Source of the DNA: Synanceia verrucosa
Lineage: Eukaryota > Chordata > Actinopteri > Perciformes > Synanceiidae
Length of the DNA: 64,000 nt
Assembly (NCBI GenBank): GCA_029721515.1
Contig: CM056563.1
Coordinates: forward strand, 16,620,454-16,684,453
Direction of reading: 5' to 3'
The notes below the pieces were generated by a model that had not been told where the DNA came from, made no database searches, and saw only the letters and a program-made list of their open reading frames with translations. Below are positions 19,190-31,865 of this stretch, in pieces; position 1 is the stretch's first letter; every line of letters begins with the position of its first letter. The translations under genes and the position numbers were made by a program.

Positions 19190-19705
19190 CACTAATCTTG
19201 CTGCTCAGCAGCTTCACATAAAGCATGAAGAGATCGTCTATATTATCTCACCATATGTGCAGAGGGAGTCATCTGTTGAGCTGATGGAGCTGGAGAACAG
19301 CACCCTCTGCAGGCATCCATTAGGAGAGTCTATGTTCAGCTGGGGCAGAGAGATGGCGTTCTTGATGATTGGAGAAACATCCGGTGGTGGGGATGACAAG
19401 TCACGGGAGCCCTCTCGAGGCCGCAGACCAGAGTTTTTCCGCACATGGCGAAAGGTGCGTGTGAAGAACCCAGTTGTCTTGGAGCTGCTCGACGAGTCCG
19501 GACTGCCTGGCTCCCTGGTGCCCCCGTAGTTGCTAAGGAAGGATGTGTCCCCAAACACATCCCCGCCACGGCCTACATGCATAGTGTGACGGAAGTCGCC
19601 CAGCGGCGGGCTGATCATGTCCACAGAGAGTTCGCTCTTGAAACGACGTTTCCCTTGAGATCCGGACACAAGGCCCTTCATCCCTGGCAGTTTCCCCAGA
19701 CTCAT
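15998..19705 (-). CDS. cdc42ep1: Cdc42 effector protein 1 (BORG5/MSE55), CRIB-domain protein
   Basis: Two coding exons on the minus strand, 19705-19252 and 16578-15998, join in phase 1 to give 1035 nt, 344 aa. Residues 31-45 are a CRIB motif (ISPPLGDFRHTMHVG), which binds GTP-loaded Cdc42. It is followed by the BORG signature SPIIKNAISLPQLN near residue 120 and a DLGPSLMTEVLSL block in the second exon. The protein ends in an acidic EEEEEIKV, like the human protein. The MSLGKL start and SQGKRR context point to CDC42EP1 rather than EP4. BORG proteins reorganise actin and septins at the cell cortex. The first exon is preceded by a spliced 5' leader (acceptor at 19757). Human CDC42EP1 is somewhat longer, mainly through a low-complexity Ala/Pro stretch absent here. 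Confidence 0.93.
16952..17050 (+). repeat. degenerate SINE-like fragment
   Basis: Words GCAGTGGTTAGTGCTGAGGCC, CATGTTCTCC and CTTCCTCCCACAGTCCA echo the SINE seen elsewhere, in the same order but with large deletions and many changes. It lies in the CDC42EP1 coding intron. Confidence 0.4.
18052..18623 (-). mobile_element. TTAA-flanked non-autonomous DNA element, copy 2 (both ends intact)
   Basis: It is bounded by TTAA at 18048-18051 and 18624-18627. The left end reads AGGGACACTATGTAATTTTT; the right end, reverse complemented, reads ATGGACACTGTAATTTTTTC. So it has roughly 20-bp terminal inverted repeats. The 572-bp body contains no credible frame. It is reverse-oriented relative to the truncated copy at 10403-11037, about 7 kb away. 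It lies in the CDC42EP1 coding intron. Confidence 0.7.
19126..19185. repeat. (TA)n microsatellite, about 60 bp
   Basis: Pure TA dinucleotides lying 67 bp inside the CDC42EP1 intron from the donor of the CRIB exon. Confidence 0.95.
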
Positions 19706-21653
19706 GATGGCAGAAAGTTGTGAAATTCCCCTTTGATTTGAATGAGATCGTCTGGGCTGTGATTACATGTCAGTCAAGTTTAAATCCCAGTTTAGGGTCC
19801 TGTGTAAAACCAGGGACAGAAAAAAACATTTAAATACAGGGACAGTGAGAGCAGAAAAAACAAATACAGTATATGGTCCTTCTGTCAGCAGAGAATATGC
19901 ATATAATCCATTCTCTACACGGCCAGAGCCAACCATTTATCCACTGTCGGCCTACACTCAAAGATGTAGAGTCAGAAAAGTCTGATTTGGTTCAGTGACA
20001 GTTTAGAAAAAGTCCAGCCGCAACTGCAAATGTATTTTAACACCAGCCAAACAACTCAGCTGGTTTCAGTGACAAAGGTAATAAAGTAGGCCGATGTAGC
20101 ACATTGTGTTCAATTCATTTTCTATCGTTTCTGATTTGGACGTGTTGTCAGTCTCAACTTTCATTTTATGTGCAACACAAAAAGGATCACCTCACCAGGA
20201 TGCCTTGTAAAAAAGCAAAGTCTTTTTAATTTGCCTTTTTACCCAAATTTAGTAAAACAAATGTTTGAGTTTCAGAATAAAAGCAACAACTGTACACATG
20301 ACTGTTTCTATCCATGTTTCCTCCAGTCTGTGGCTTTCCTTGTCACTGTCATTTAGGTTTCAGGTTAACCTACGAGGATTAACAAATGAGTTTGGTGTCA
20401 CCAGTTGAAACTCCCCACCCACACTACATAGAGTGCCCTAAAGCAGTAAATAAAACCCACACATGAAGAATCATCTATTAGAAAATGAACTGCCTTCCCT
20501 TTTAGCCACATCTTCTACAATCCTGTGCTTTGAAAGAAAAAGCTTACTGGCATTTTTCATGTGTCTTCAACAGAGCTTGATTTTTGAGAGGATGCTTTGT
20601 GTCTCATCCAATGAATTATTCGTCTTCCTCAGGGTCCAAGCAGAGGGAACTTGGGGTCCACCGCCACGCACCGTCTCCCACTAAAGAGGTTTATCCATGT
20701 GTGGCTCCAAACTGTGAGTGGGACATGCTGTTGCTCTGCTTCTTTGTCCTCCGTTCCCCTGGTCCTTTTCCACCCTAGACACCACACCTTTGAAAGGCTA
20801 TGGATACAATCAGAGCAAAGGAACAAGAAGAGTCACGCTTTCATGAAAATAGCAATAAAGTAAAGTGCCGTAATCCAGCAACAGTTTGGTCGGCATCATC
20901 CTTGAAGAAAAATAAGGCTCATCCAGGATTGTCCATGCTCTGGATTAGCTGCTAATCCCTTCTGTCTTCCCTCCCTCTGTGACTCCCTCACTTGCTCTCT
21001 GCCTTCTCAATCCACTTAGTTCCCTTAATGATTTGCAGGTAGGGGGGCTTCTGTGTTTTCAATCAGTTCACTTAGTTCACTTCAGGCCAGCTAGGAGGAC
21101 AGACAGAGAGAAAAGGAGAGAGATGTGAGTTACAGACAAGACCAAAGACTAAAGCAGGAGCATTCAGGCGCACATAAATGTGTCAGAAAAAGAAAACTTG
21201 GGATTGATGGATGTTGGGAATGTTTTTCTTTCTCTCGCTCGGTTGCCTGAGGAGTGAACAGGACTGACCAATAAAACCTGACTACAACAGGAACTTTGAA
21301 GAGTCTGACTCACATAATTAAGATACATTTCAATCAATGCTCTTTCCATTATTCAACTACAAATGCTATATTGACAGTTGATTTTTCTAATATTAAAACA
21401 GTTTTAATCATCTGGTTTTGGTCAGAAACTGTGATTTGAAGAGGCATCACCTGTGGCATTTTATATACACTAGAATAAAAATAATATAATAATAAATAAT
21501 CAATCAATCAAATGGAGAAAATAGTCTACAAACTAACTGGTCATAAAAATAATGACTATTTGCATAGTTTAAAGTCTGGATGTTTCAACTGACATGTTTA
21601 TTTATTTTACTTCATACTCTCCAGTTATACTGAATTAAAAATCTTATGATTGT

Positions 21654-21998
21654 AACGGTGGTGTAGTGGTTAGCACTGTCGCTTCACTGCAAGAAGGTTC
21701 TGGGTTCGATTCCCGGCCCAGGGCCTTTCTGTGTGGAGTTTGCATGTTCTCCTCATGTCTGTGTGGGTTCTCTCCGGGTACTCTGGCTTCCTCCCACCAT
21801 CCAAAAACATGCATGGGGATTAGGTTAATTGGCTAAAAAATGTGAGTGTGAGTGGTTGTCTGTCTCTGTGTGTCCTATGATGAACTGGAGACTTGTCCAG
21901 GGTGTACCCTGCCTTTGAATCTAAGACAGCTGGGATAGGCTCCAGCCCCCCCTGCGATCTTATGTGAGGATAAGCGGTAGAAAATGGATGGATGGATG
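21654..21998 (+). mobile_element. tRNA-derived SINE, copy 3
   Basis: A box GTGTAGTGGTTAGCAC at about 21660, B box GGTTCGATTCC at about 21703, body words as in copy 1, and a GGATGGATGGATG end. A short deletion follows GGTTAATTGGCTAA. Confidence 0.8.
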
Positions 21999-23084
21999 TG
22001 ACCATACCGAGCTACAAAGATGCCAGGGTGATCTAACTCACATTCACACACAGCATTAATACCATGAATCCACTTCTCTGTAGATAGAAATGTTTCCTAT
22101 AAGCTCCAAAGGCCCAGTATATCTGTTTTTCCTGGATACATTCCTTCTTCCTGTCTGCTGAGGAAATGACACCCGGGCAAAATCGGGCACTGGTAAGCTC
22201 CAAACATGTGACCGCTCCCAAACCACAGCCAGAGTTGGATTAATGTCAGGTGTTACTAGCAGAAGCTGCTGCCTGGTCAATCTGCTGAAGTGATGGTGCC
22301 ACTCTTACTGGGCTCAGATTACCTTCCTTAAATCTTTAACTAATCCAAGGTTTCCAACATGATTAATGTTCAGTGCTGGAGCACGCACTGTCTGTAACTT
22401 TCATCAGTGAGGAAATGATGAGAGTATGGGTGTGACAGAAAGAGGAGGGAAGGGAGGTGGGATAGCCGCTGCCTGACCACTTCTGATCCTTTAGCTCAGT
22501 AACATTTATCTCAAGGTGGAGATTAATGGCCTGTGGAGCACGAGAAGGTGAGAGGCAGATAACCATTAGAGGGAGACAAACATCCCCTGACAGTGTCAAC
22601 ACTAGGTCTGGATAAAGTCACATCATTTCAGAAATGTTCATTCCCAGACTGATGAGTACCTTTAGATTAATTTCCTCTCCTAAACCCTTTTCTATCTCAT
22701 CAGTCCTTAATTCTGTTGCTGAATTTCTGTCATCTTATGCCTAATTCACAGTTTTTCATGATGTAATTAACATGTTTCCGTCTATTTTTATAGGTGCCAA
22801 TTTCTTTATTTTTCACTCCCTGAGCAGACTTTTATATGGTTATATGGTTTTCCTTCTTCCTTTATAGCTGTGTGAGCTGTAAACACAGCACAAATAAGAT
22901 CTTCCATATTCAGTACCAGCACAGCAATTCACCTCACTGGACAGACACAGGTTTTGTTATTTATCTGTAAACAGCCTAACTGTGTTTTAGCTCTCTGTCA
23001 AACAGACACACACATCCAACACACATCCTTGTCCCTCTCCTTGTTGCAAGCAGATTTGCAGCTGTGTTACTCAAACATCTGGTA

Positions 23085-23085
<1 letters not shown>

Positions 23086-23117
<32 letters not shown>
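23086..23117. repeat. (CA)n microsatellite
   Basis: About 16 CA units. Confidence 0.95.
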
Positions 23118-23120
<3 letters not shown>

Positions 23121-24805
23121 CAGCTCTGTTGGACCGGATGGCCATGGTCCTTTTACAGCACAGAACCAGCAAGTTGTGGTTGAGGTCAGGACACCCTGAC
23201 CATCATGGCTCCAAAATACAACATGCACTCATTCTTTGGAAGCATCTACTGCTGCAACGTGGCAACACACTCCAACGCCTGCCTGGTCCTCATAGTGAGG
23301 GTGTGTCTCCCTGCAATGAGACAATGATGTGTGACATCTGAGCACAGATATGAGTGATGTGACGACTAAGTGTCTGTTCACTCCTTTTTCTGAATGCATG
23401 ACAGAGTCAACAGAGGAACTCACAGGAAGAAGCATTTCAGATAAATATTCACTGCACATTTGACCTCTTCAACTAGTTCAATGACTTCTTTTACTGCACA
23501 AAGGAGCCATTACAAAACAACATCATGCTACGCAACCAAATCCATCTTTGTGGTCATGGTTAAATTCATGTTTTGCATTTTTGTCAACAGTGTACAGGGG
23601 AATTGAAATGCAAACACATCTCATTCCAGTTCTGCCATACTGAACGAAGCGTTCCAAACTTACACCTGGTAAACATGAACAGAGAGGCACAAGTTCCTGT
23701 TTAAAGAAACTAGTTTCAGTTTAGTCTGGTTTAAAAGGCCTGTGTCAGTGATGTGAGGCAGAGTGGATCTAAGACACTAGACTATCCCCTTATAGCTGAT
23801 TTTTTATTTTGTCATGTTTTGGTATCACAATGTCATTTTCTTCACCTCTTGAAAAAATATGTTCCAGCTTCCTTCATAGGTAAAATCTATTTACATTTGA
23901 AAACACAGTAAACCCATAATCGTGCACATGATATCCAGTCTTTTGGTTGTTGCAGTGTCCACTGAAGACCTTCACTGCTGCAGGGACAGACAGTGTCCAG
24001 ATATTCGGCTGCTCTCTCTAACCATGACACCAACTCCCTGACAATCTGCCAGTCCACTGGTCTGAGATCTGACACAGGAGGAGCACAGCGACCAAGAGAT
24101 TGGGATTTGTTTCAAAAGTTACTAACACTGTCTGGACTCTGGATGTGAGTAGTGCTCCATATTTAAACAACAAGTTCTACTGAAATCTGACCTAAATAAA
24201 AACACTGAACTGACGGGAAGTACTGTTGCAGAAGAGGATGTATAGATAGAGAGCAACTAATGTAAGCACAGACTGATACAAGGGTGGATCATCATCATTT
24301 TCAATATGTTGTCCCGATTATGGAGACTCTTCCTCTTTTTATATGAGGCACCAATCCACCCGGACAGACTATGCTCCCTTTGCCCTGATAGTTGTCTCAA
24401 ACCTGTCTGTTGCATTCAGGCACATTTTAATTATGATTAGATACATAGCCAAGTCATTCTATGAGTATATTAGTGCTGAATCGTCTGAGTTGTTTAAATG
24501 AGCATTGAACTCACAATGTAACCAAGCCATCGCACAGAGATGTAAGCGTCAAAGTTGATCAGTGTGAATTTGTGAGAGATCCAATGTGTGCGACATCTTG
24601 AGCTCTTTTTACGCATCCAGGTGCACTCAAATGTTACTTAATTCCGTATTTAATGGTGCCTGTGTGGTTGGCTAACTTTCTGTAAATGAATTAAATAAAC
24701 TCTTGTTGATTATTTTCACATGCCCGTTAGGTATGCCAGTGGGATACTTATTCATTACGCATCACCAAAATGAGTTACAAACTTAGCTTTGCAGAATAAA
24801 CTTAC

Positions 24806-25000
24806 CTTGAAATAAAATAGTCCCTTTGCAAATACAGCATGCCCTACAACTTCAACATCTCGTCTCTCTGACATCCTCCTCGGTTTGCGGTGCGCACCGT
24901 CTGTTTCCGCTTGGACGTGAACTTTGCGCGTCAGTGCGGCGCAGCGGATCAGAGCTGCTACTGACATGAGAGAGGAGGAGGAGCAGGAGGAGGAGGAGGA
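24806..25000 (-). promoter_or_regulatory. cdc42ep1: likely CDC42EP1 noncoding first exon and CpG-rich promoter
   Basis: On the minus strand a donor (TTTCAAG then GTAAGT; complement starting at 24805) ends a GC-rich stretch with several CpGs at 24880-24960, unlike the AT-rich surroundings. A TATA-like TATTTATAG lies further upstream at about 25018-25026. The next downstream acceptor on this strand with a coding exon is the CRIB exon, so I assign it to CDC42EP1. The start position is approximate. Confidence 0.5.
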
Positions 25001-25009
25001 GGGTGGACT

Positions 25010-28000
25010 CCAGAAAATACTATAAATAATGCAAATAAAAAACAATCCTAATCTTAAAGTGTGTGCGTGTGTGTGTGTGTGTTTTATTTGTGCATCACCA
25101 GAATATTTTCAGGGCTCCAGTGATACAATGTCCTCTCTAAATGAAATGAAAAATCAGAACGTATAGAATCTTCAAGTCTCCTTTTACCAAAGAGAAGAAA
25201 TGGTTCTGTACTTCATGTTGATTTCATCATGGCTTTACAGTGAGATTCCTCTGGATGGGCAGAACTAAAAATGGAAACCTTGTAACAGGTGGGAAAATTG
25301 ACAGAGGGATGAGATAAAAGAAGTGAGTGAGTGAAGAGGAGATGTGAAGGGAGGTGTACATGAGAAATGGAGGGATTGTCTTCGTTGTGACTCTGAGAGA
25401 GTGAGCAGCTCCTATTGACAACAGCTGCAAAGTATCAGTCATGTGAATGCTAGGGTGAGGTAAAGAAAACATGAAGACATAAGGAGTGATGAAATAACAG
25501 GACAATGACAGGAAACCCAGGGTCATGAACTGAGAAAATACGGCTCAAAGTGTTGAATAAATGGATTGTGTGAACTTATTTTGAAAATTATTGTACCATC
25601 ATATTGTTAGGAATGCAGAGGAGTGATGTAACAGAGATGCAGTGAAAAATATAAAAAATATATAAACTCTTGGAGGAGGAGAGAGAAGGAGATGGAGAGG
25701 AAGGAGTCAAATCCTGAGACTGAGAAAGCATTTTTCTTCACAGGAAATGACTATCTCATAAATCAGAAAGCAGCCAAGCAGCTTTGACTCTTTTCAGCAA
25801 CAGTTCACTATCATTACTGTTACTCAGACCAAATAGGTTCATCCAGTAAAAACACATTAAACAAGTCCACTTCACCCAGCGCATCACTCTTCACGGTGGG
25901 TGTCCGTCAGTGTGAATGTATTTTTTTATTTTGATTTTTTTTCAAACCTGGCTCTCAAATAACCCAGATGTGCAACATTGGAGACGTTGAGTTGAAGTGG
26001 AGGAGGGTAGTGGTGGGATGAACTGATATATGGAGGGTTGGGTTAAGGCGCACATGAAAGAAATTGACCCTTGTGTCTGTGTTTGGAGTGCACTCCTGTT
26101 TCCGTGGATTCTGTCCAGCCAGGAAGCTGAATGTTGGCACAGAGACAATAAAGCATTGTAATGTCAAACCTCAGTGCTTTCTAGGCTGCAATAACAAAAA
26201 CAGGCGTGAACACACAGTCAGTTCTGATTGCCACTGAACAGGCACCACTGTGTATCCTTGTTAAAAAAATCACAGGGATATTAAATCACAGACATTAATA
26301 ATCCACACCTAAATCTATCTATTGAATATGAAACAGTCTGTATCAAGCTGAAATATTGTTCCAAAAACGCTCACCATATGTATTATAATCAGGTTGTTCA
26401 CATGTGTACAGGTTAACTTAAATATCCCTATATAGTGTTTTTTCAAGAGTTGGAACTTGGGAACCTTCCTCGGCCTGACTTTCTAACCTTTCTGCTTCTG
26501 TTGATGTACATACTGTATGTTTTTTTTTTTTGTAGATGTGTTTTATAACGTGAGTCCTAATATTCACAGTTGAGCAGAGGATCTCAACCTAGTGGTGTCA
26601 ACAGCTCCTGCAGAGTTACCTGACAGTATACAGGCATCATTAGATGATTTTCCAGAAAACAAATCTGAATTGTTTCTATATTCTAATAAATTTCTCATAA
26701 ATAACTCATTTTACTATCTGGAAACAAAAACATAATTGTAATACTGTTCAGTGACATGCCAGAAGAGTCCTGCACAGACTGTATGAAGCAGCGACCTGCG
26801 AAGTTGGGAGAATTTCACAGTTTTAGCAAAGCAACAGGAATTCAGCAAGGGTTAATCTGTCGTCACTGCATGTCTGCCTGATGGAGGGAGACAGATGATG
26901 ATGTCTGGGAGAGATGGTGAGCATTGAAACCAGCCATTATATTTCCAGACATACTGCATTCATCATGGTTAGAGCATGCACACAGATGCTGGATATGGAA
27001 ACACAGACCAAATATTGTCAAGGGTTTTATTAGGAAACTAAATGGCTTCCTGTAATCTTAATGGAAATCTGGCATCTCCAAATTCCTGTAATCTAAGATA
27101 TTATTAACGGCGTCTGTTGGATGACCCTGAAACCATTCTGTTTGTGATATTACAGGCACATTGTTGCTTGAAAGACTTACAACTCTCGTTCTTTATTCTT
27201 TATCATTCCCAAGAGGAACTGTGTTTGTTTTGTTGAAAAGAAAAAGCCAGGGGAATGTGATCCAGCAGAAGGTGGCAAACATGTGACCCTTGACTGAAAA
27301 CAGTCATCACTGCCAGGAACAACAAGTCCAATGTACTGAAATATACACACATAATATATACACGTAAATACTCAGACAATGTGGACTGTTGATGTCAGAA
27401 GTGTTGTGCTTGTTGTGACTGCTCTATCACTAAATGTAACCCTAGTTCTGCTCCGAGGCAACTTTTAGCATGTGGTTGGCAATAGCTGCACTTTTAAAAC
27501 TGTTTGCGTATCCGGAAATTGATGTGCGGTGGTTGGTAAAGCTGTCCATGTCTGCAGTTCAGATGTGTGGTGGAGCTCAGATTTAGACAGCTGTTGTAAC
27601 ACCCTGTAATTCAGAGGTGAATTCAAACCTCACTGCTCTGGAAGGAGAGTGACAGGAAGAGGAAAAAGCCGAGGCGTCACTTTTCACTGGCACCACAATG
27701 TCATGCATGTAGGTGCCCATTTGAGTACAGATACAGACTTTGTTTATGTTATTTTGTTTTTCTTAATTATATTTTTTCTTTTCTGACTCCCTGTCTCCTC
27801 TTCATATAAAAGATATGTATACAGTATGTGTACATTTAAGTGTAGCCAGCTATAACTAATATTACCACTTATTCGCACACTTCACCCTGCTTTTGTAGTC
27901 ATACAGTACAGTACAGTTCAGTTTTATAGTTTGATTTGGGGTGGCACGTGGTGTAGTGGTTAGCACTGTGGCCTCACAGAAAGAAGGTACTGGGTTCGAT

Positions 28001-31000
28001 TCCTGGCCTTTCTGTGTGGAGTTTGCATGTTCTCCCCGTGTCTGCGTGGGTTCTTTATGGGTACTCCGGCTTCCTCCCACCATCCAAAAACATGCATGGG
28101 GATTAGGTTAATTGGCTAATTTAAACTGCCTGTAGGTATGTAGAAAATGGATGGATGGGTAGATTGACTTCCCAACCCTCTCAATTATGTAAACTGAAAA
28201 CAGAAAATGTAATTATATTATCCAGTCTCAGTGAGATACAGGAGCAGAGTGTTTCGGGGATCAATTAGCAGAAATGGAGTATACTATTCATAGCCATGTA
28301 TTCATTCGTGTGTAATCACCTGGTTCTGCTACCATAATTACAACAAATGATAATTTCTCCAAGCTGTGTCCAGATAAGGTTCTGTGTGGTTAATTTTATA
28401 TCATGAGGGATTGGTCAGGGAAATTAAAAAAAAGTAGTTCACACAGGATTTTTTAATTAATGTTTTTGAAGTCTATTTAAGGATAAATAAAAGTGGCCTC
28501 TGGTTTAAATGTCCTAATATTTCTGTCCCATGCATTGTTTGTCTAAGCTTTTTTTTGTTTTGTTTTCTTCAATAAGAATTCCTTCCATCAGTCTGACCCT
28601 CTGGTGATGTTGACTCCATGTTAAACAGGAAATTGCATGGATATTTACAAGATCTCATTAATGGTGCCGCCATGCATGACATACAGTAGCTGCAGAGCTG
28701 AGAATGAGAGGACAGATATATTAAACACACAGACAACAAGTGGCTTTTTTGGTCAAAGTAACTTCATCAGCACATTTCCTCTTTACAAGTGCAGAGTGGT
28801 GAGAAACAAATGTGTCTGATATTCATTTCTCACTCATGATCTCGATGTTGTCAGCCTGATCAATAGCCTGATCAATAGTGATAGCCGCTGTTATAGTTCC
28901 CTGCCTACAAAGGCAGCATAAATCACTCATTAAGATTTAAATCTGTCTCAATTACTCATGCTCCCGTTCGTCTCTTTCTCTGCGTCTGTTTCCCAAAAAA
29001 AGTCAGAAAAGAGACATTCTTCTTGAACACAAAGGGGTGATTCTGTGCAGCCGCCGGGCTTGAGTCATAGATGGAGCCATAGGGGGGTCAGCTGCTGGGT
29101 GGAGAGCCAGGCCTGTTGTGTGCCGGGCAGGGCCAGAGTGGAACAAACATAGAAATGAAACCCACAGACACTAGTGCTGTTTTATCTGTATGTTAAAGAT
29201 GAAGTCATATTAATTAAATTCCTCCTTCCTGCTGAAACGTTGCATGTAAGGCCAACTCTCTGTCTTCACAAGCATAACCATAAAAAAAATCAAATTTAAG
29301 AAAGCTGATGGTTATTAGTCTTACCCAGTTCCTGCTGCCTTGAAGCTGCAGGTCAAACTAATAAGCTGCTGGATCTAAGCCGTCCTCTATTGCTCAAGAC
29401 ATCATTCAGCTGGAGCTCTTGATGGTCAGCTGGATCTCATACAACAGCTTAGCATAGAAAGAACAGCAGTCCAATCAAAGAGCCACAAATTAAAATGTGC
29501 AGTGCATTTTAGGGACCTCTGCACGGTCTATTTCTGTGTGACTGAACTGTCACAATATGGCACATTCCAGCAAACTGTGGGGTCCAGTGCTGCCATCAAT
29601 GGCTCCTCTATGCTGTCGTCACCTCAGAGACAACAGGAATGCTCATCCACTGCAGCCCTCCCTCCTTCCCACACCAAGGCCTGGACTGGACTGTCAGAGG
29701 ATGGATTGGTCTGTTGGATGAAGAGCCAGACAGTAATGACAAATAGTGAGAGGAAAAAGAACTGTAAGATTAAAGAGTGGGCGAGAGCTATCGATGAAAG
29801 AGGTGGAGAAAGAAAGACAGGGAGGAGGTGTGAGTTTGTGAGTCATAACCAAAGATGGAGCCAAAAAGTGAGGCAGTCAATAAGGCTACAGCACAAGATA
29901 AGTTCAAAACACAAAGAGGAAATAGAGTTGTTTACATAACCTCTCTATTTCTTGTCTGTGCATTTTAAACCATTTTTCTCATAAAAAGATAAAAGTTCAA
30001 AAATCATACCATCTTCCAGCATGCATTTCAGATAAAACATAGTGAACACTGCTCTGCTATGTCTTTGTGATATGAAAGGACATGATGTCATTTTAGCTCT
30101 CAATGTGCCCAAGGACTGATGCATCTAGTTTATTCAGCGAGCATCCCCACCTATACACTTCCTGTATATGAGTGCGTAACCTGTACTGTCTTTCAGCAGC
30201 TGTATAGCGACACCCCAAACAGGAGGCCTGTTTATTCAGGGGAGGCCTAGAGATGAAGGGCAGGCTGACATTTGTTGTCCACATGCCAAGAAAAAGGCAC
30301 ATTCTTCTGCCAGGCACCTTATTTCCAGTCTGCCTAAATAACTGTTTCTAGGGTCCCGTCTCACACTCAAGAGTTGGCCGGCTGCCTCTGGACGAGATGA
30401 GGAGAAATCACTCCTTAGAATGATATACAGTATCATCCCCACTTCTCGTTTAAAATCATCCATATTCTTCCTACTTAATAAATGTATGAGACCACCTGCC
30501 CTGTTTGTCTCAAAGAGCCTCTACTATCACGAAGAGCTTTGATTCAGACTCTTTTTTTCTCACTGAGTTCTCTACTCTTCACCATTTTGAACAGGAGTGA
30601 GGGATTTAAACTGAATTCACCTTTTTAGGCCAAATTTGAGCCAGAACACTGGAAAACTGTGAGAAGCCAGAAATGAATACAGAATAACATAGAACCACTC
30701 AAACACATTTTTCTGTTCAGGAATAAAAGAAATGGCTGCAATTTGGCATCTCAATGAAAAAATAATAATCAATTTCATGGATAACAACAATAATTAGATT
30801 TTAGCATTAAAGTTATCTGGATGAAAGAGCTTGCACATACTGCTGGATTAAGCATTACATACAGTAAACACTAAATGTTTTGGTGATAATGAATACTGTG
30901 TGACATAATATAACTTTCCCCTGCTGATAAATTATTTCGAGCATGTGCTGTTATCATCAATCTCATTGCTTTTTTCTAAGTGCTTGTTTTTGGCAACACT

Positions 31001-31800
31001 TGCCTCTCAACCTTTACGTTACTTCCTGTTGTCATTTCCAAACGCAGTACTAAATACTGATAGTAGATCAGTGTGCGTCAGCTGTCCCACTCTCTCTCTC
31101 TATAAATATATATGTGTGTGTGTGTGTATATATGTAAATATATATACAGTATATAAATACATACATATATGAGGATGAAACTGTGTCATTGTGTTCAGAT
31201 GGCTGGGATCAGTCATGTTTTCCTTGTCAGTGCTGGTGACTAACCTTTTCCCCCAGGACACAAAGACTTACAACACAAAGCTTTCTCTCCTGGAGATTTA
31301 CTAGCTCTGCTCTTACTGAGTGACTCACACTGTTTGGTCATAATTCAGTGACACACCTTTATGATAAACCTAACAATTTATGATTCAAAGATTCATTATT
31401 GTCATGTGTACAGTAAGGACACATGCCTCCCTGTACAACACAATACTTATTTTGCTATATCTACAATGTAAAATAGATGAAAAGGTTAAAAATTAGATAA
31501 CTAAAGGCAGCTAAATGTGAAAATTCAATATATACAATAAAAATAGTTTGCAATATTAACAGTGTCACTGCTTTGTTGTGCTATAATGCTCTTTTAAGGG
31601 ACAGCTCTGGGTGGAAAAACATTGGATGAAAGCGCCATCTAGTGCTGCACAGAAGCACAGACCTGTGCTGGTCATGTGTTGTTAAGTGGGACTCTTTTAT
31701 GACAGGGGGTGGGGAGGATGAGTGTGCCAAGGTGTGCGTAAAAGCAGACCCACTCTGTGACCTCAGTGCTGCTCAGTCCCACTCCTGACTCATCTCTGGA
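25010..31800. other. intergenic region between the divergent CDC42EP1 and CARD10 genes
   Basis: No coding exon is recognised. It contains a TG run near 25058-25083, a SINE (27938-28158), a purine-rich area near 25660-25720, and an AT/TG low-complexity patch at 31100-31170. A TTCATTATTGTCATGTGTACAG word at 31388 resembles the tail of common fish retroelements. Confidence 0.5.
27938..28158 (+). mobile_element. tRNA-derived SINE, copy 4 (3' half deleted)
   Basis: It has GGCACGTGGTGTAGTGGTTAGCAC, a B box GGTTCGATTCC, and the body as far as TTAATTGGCTAATTTAAACTG. It then jumps to the TAGAAAATGGATGGATGGG end. Confidence 0.8.
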
Positions 31801-31865
31801 GGGGATGAAGCATACCTGATCACACTGCCCTTCATTTGGTCTCACCTTCAACACAGACTCAAGAC
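31780..31865 (+). promoter_or_regulatory. card10: CARD10 5' leader with an AP-1-like site
   Basis: The region directly before the CARD10 ATG contains TGACTCA at about 31785, the AP-1 consensus. No TATA box is obvious. The true start site is unknown, so the site might be in the leader rather than the promoter. Confidence 0.3.

Larger units (their letters stand above)
19757..24805 (-). other. CDC42EP1 5' intron; no coding sequence seen
   Basis: Between the acceptor of the CRIB exon and the presumed first exon lies about 5 kb without any recognised coding exon. It contains a SINE (21654-21998) and a CA microsatellite (23086-23117). Small untranslated exons could be hidden here. Confidence 0.5.

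Noticed and set aside
19445..19723. 92-aa frame antisense to the CDC42EP1 CRIB exon
   Set aside because: It is the shadow of a conserved coding exon on the other strand.
21654..21730. tRNA gene suggested by A and B box motifs
   Set aside because: The boxes belong to the tRNA-derived SINE, whose body and GGAT tail follow. There is no foldable mature tRNA or terminator.
29502..29939. 145-aa open frame on the plus strand between CDC42EP1 and CARD10
   Set aside because: No recognisable domain, no splice or promoter context, and a composition like the surrounding DNA. Probably chance.
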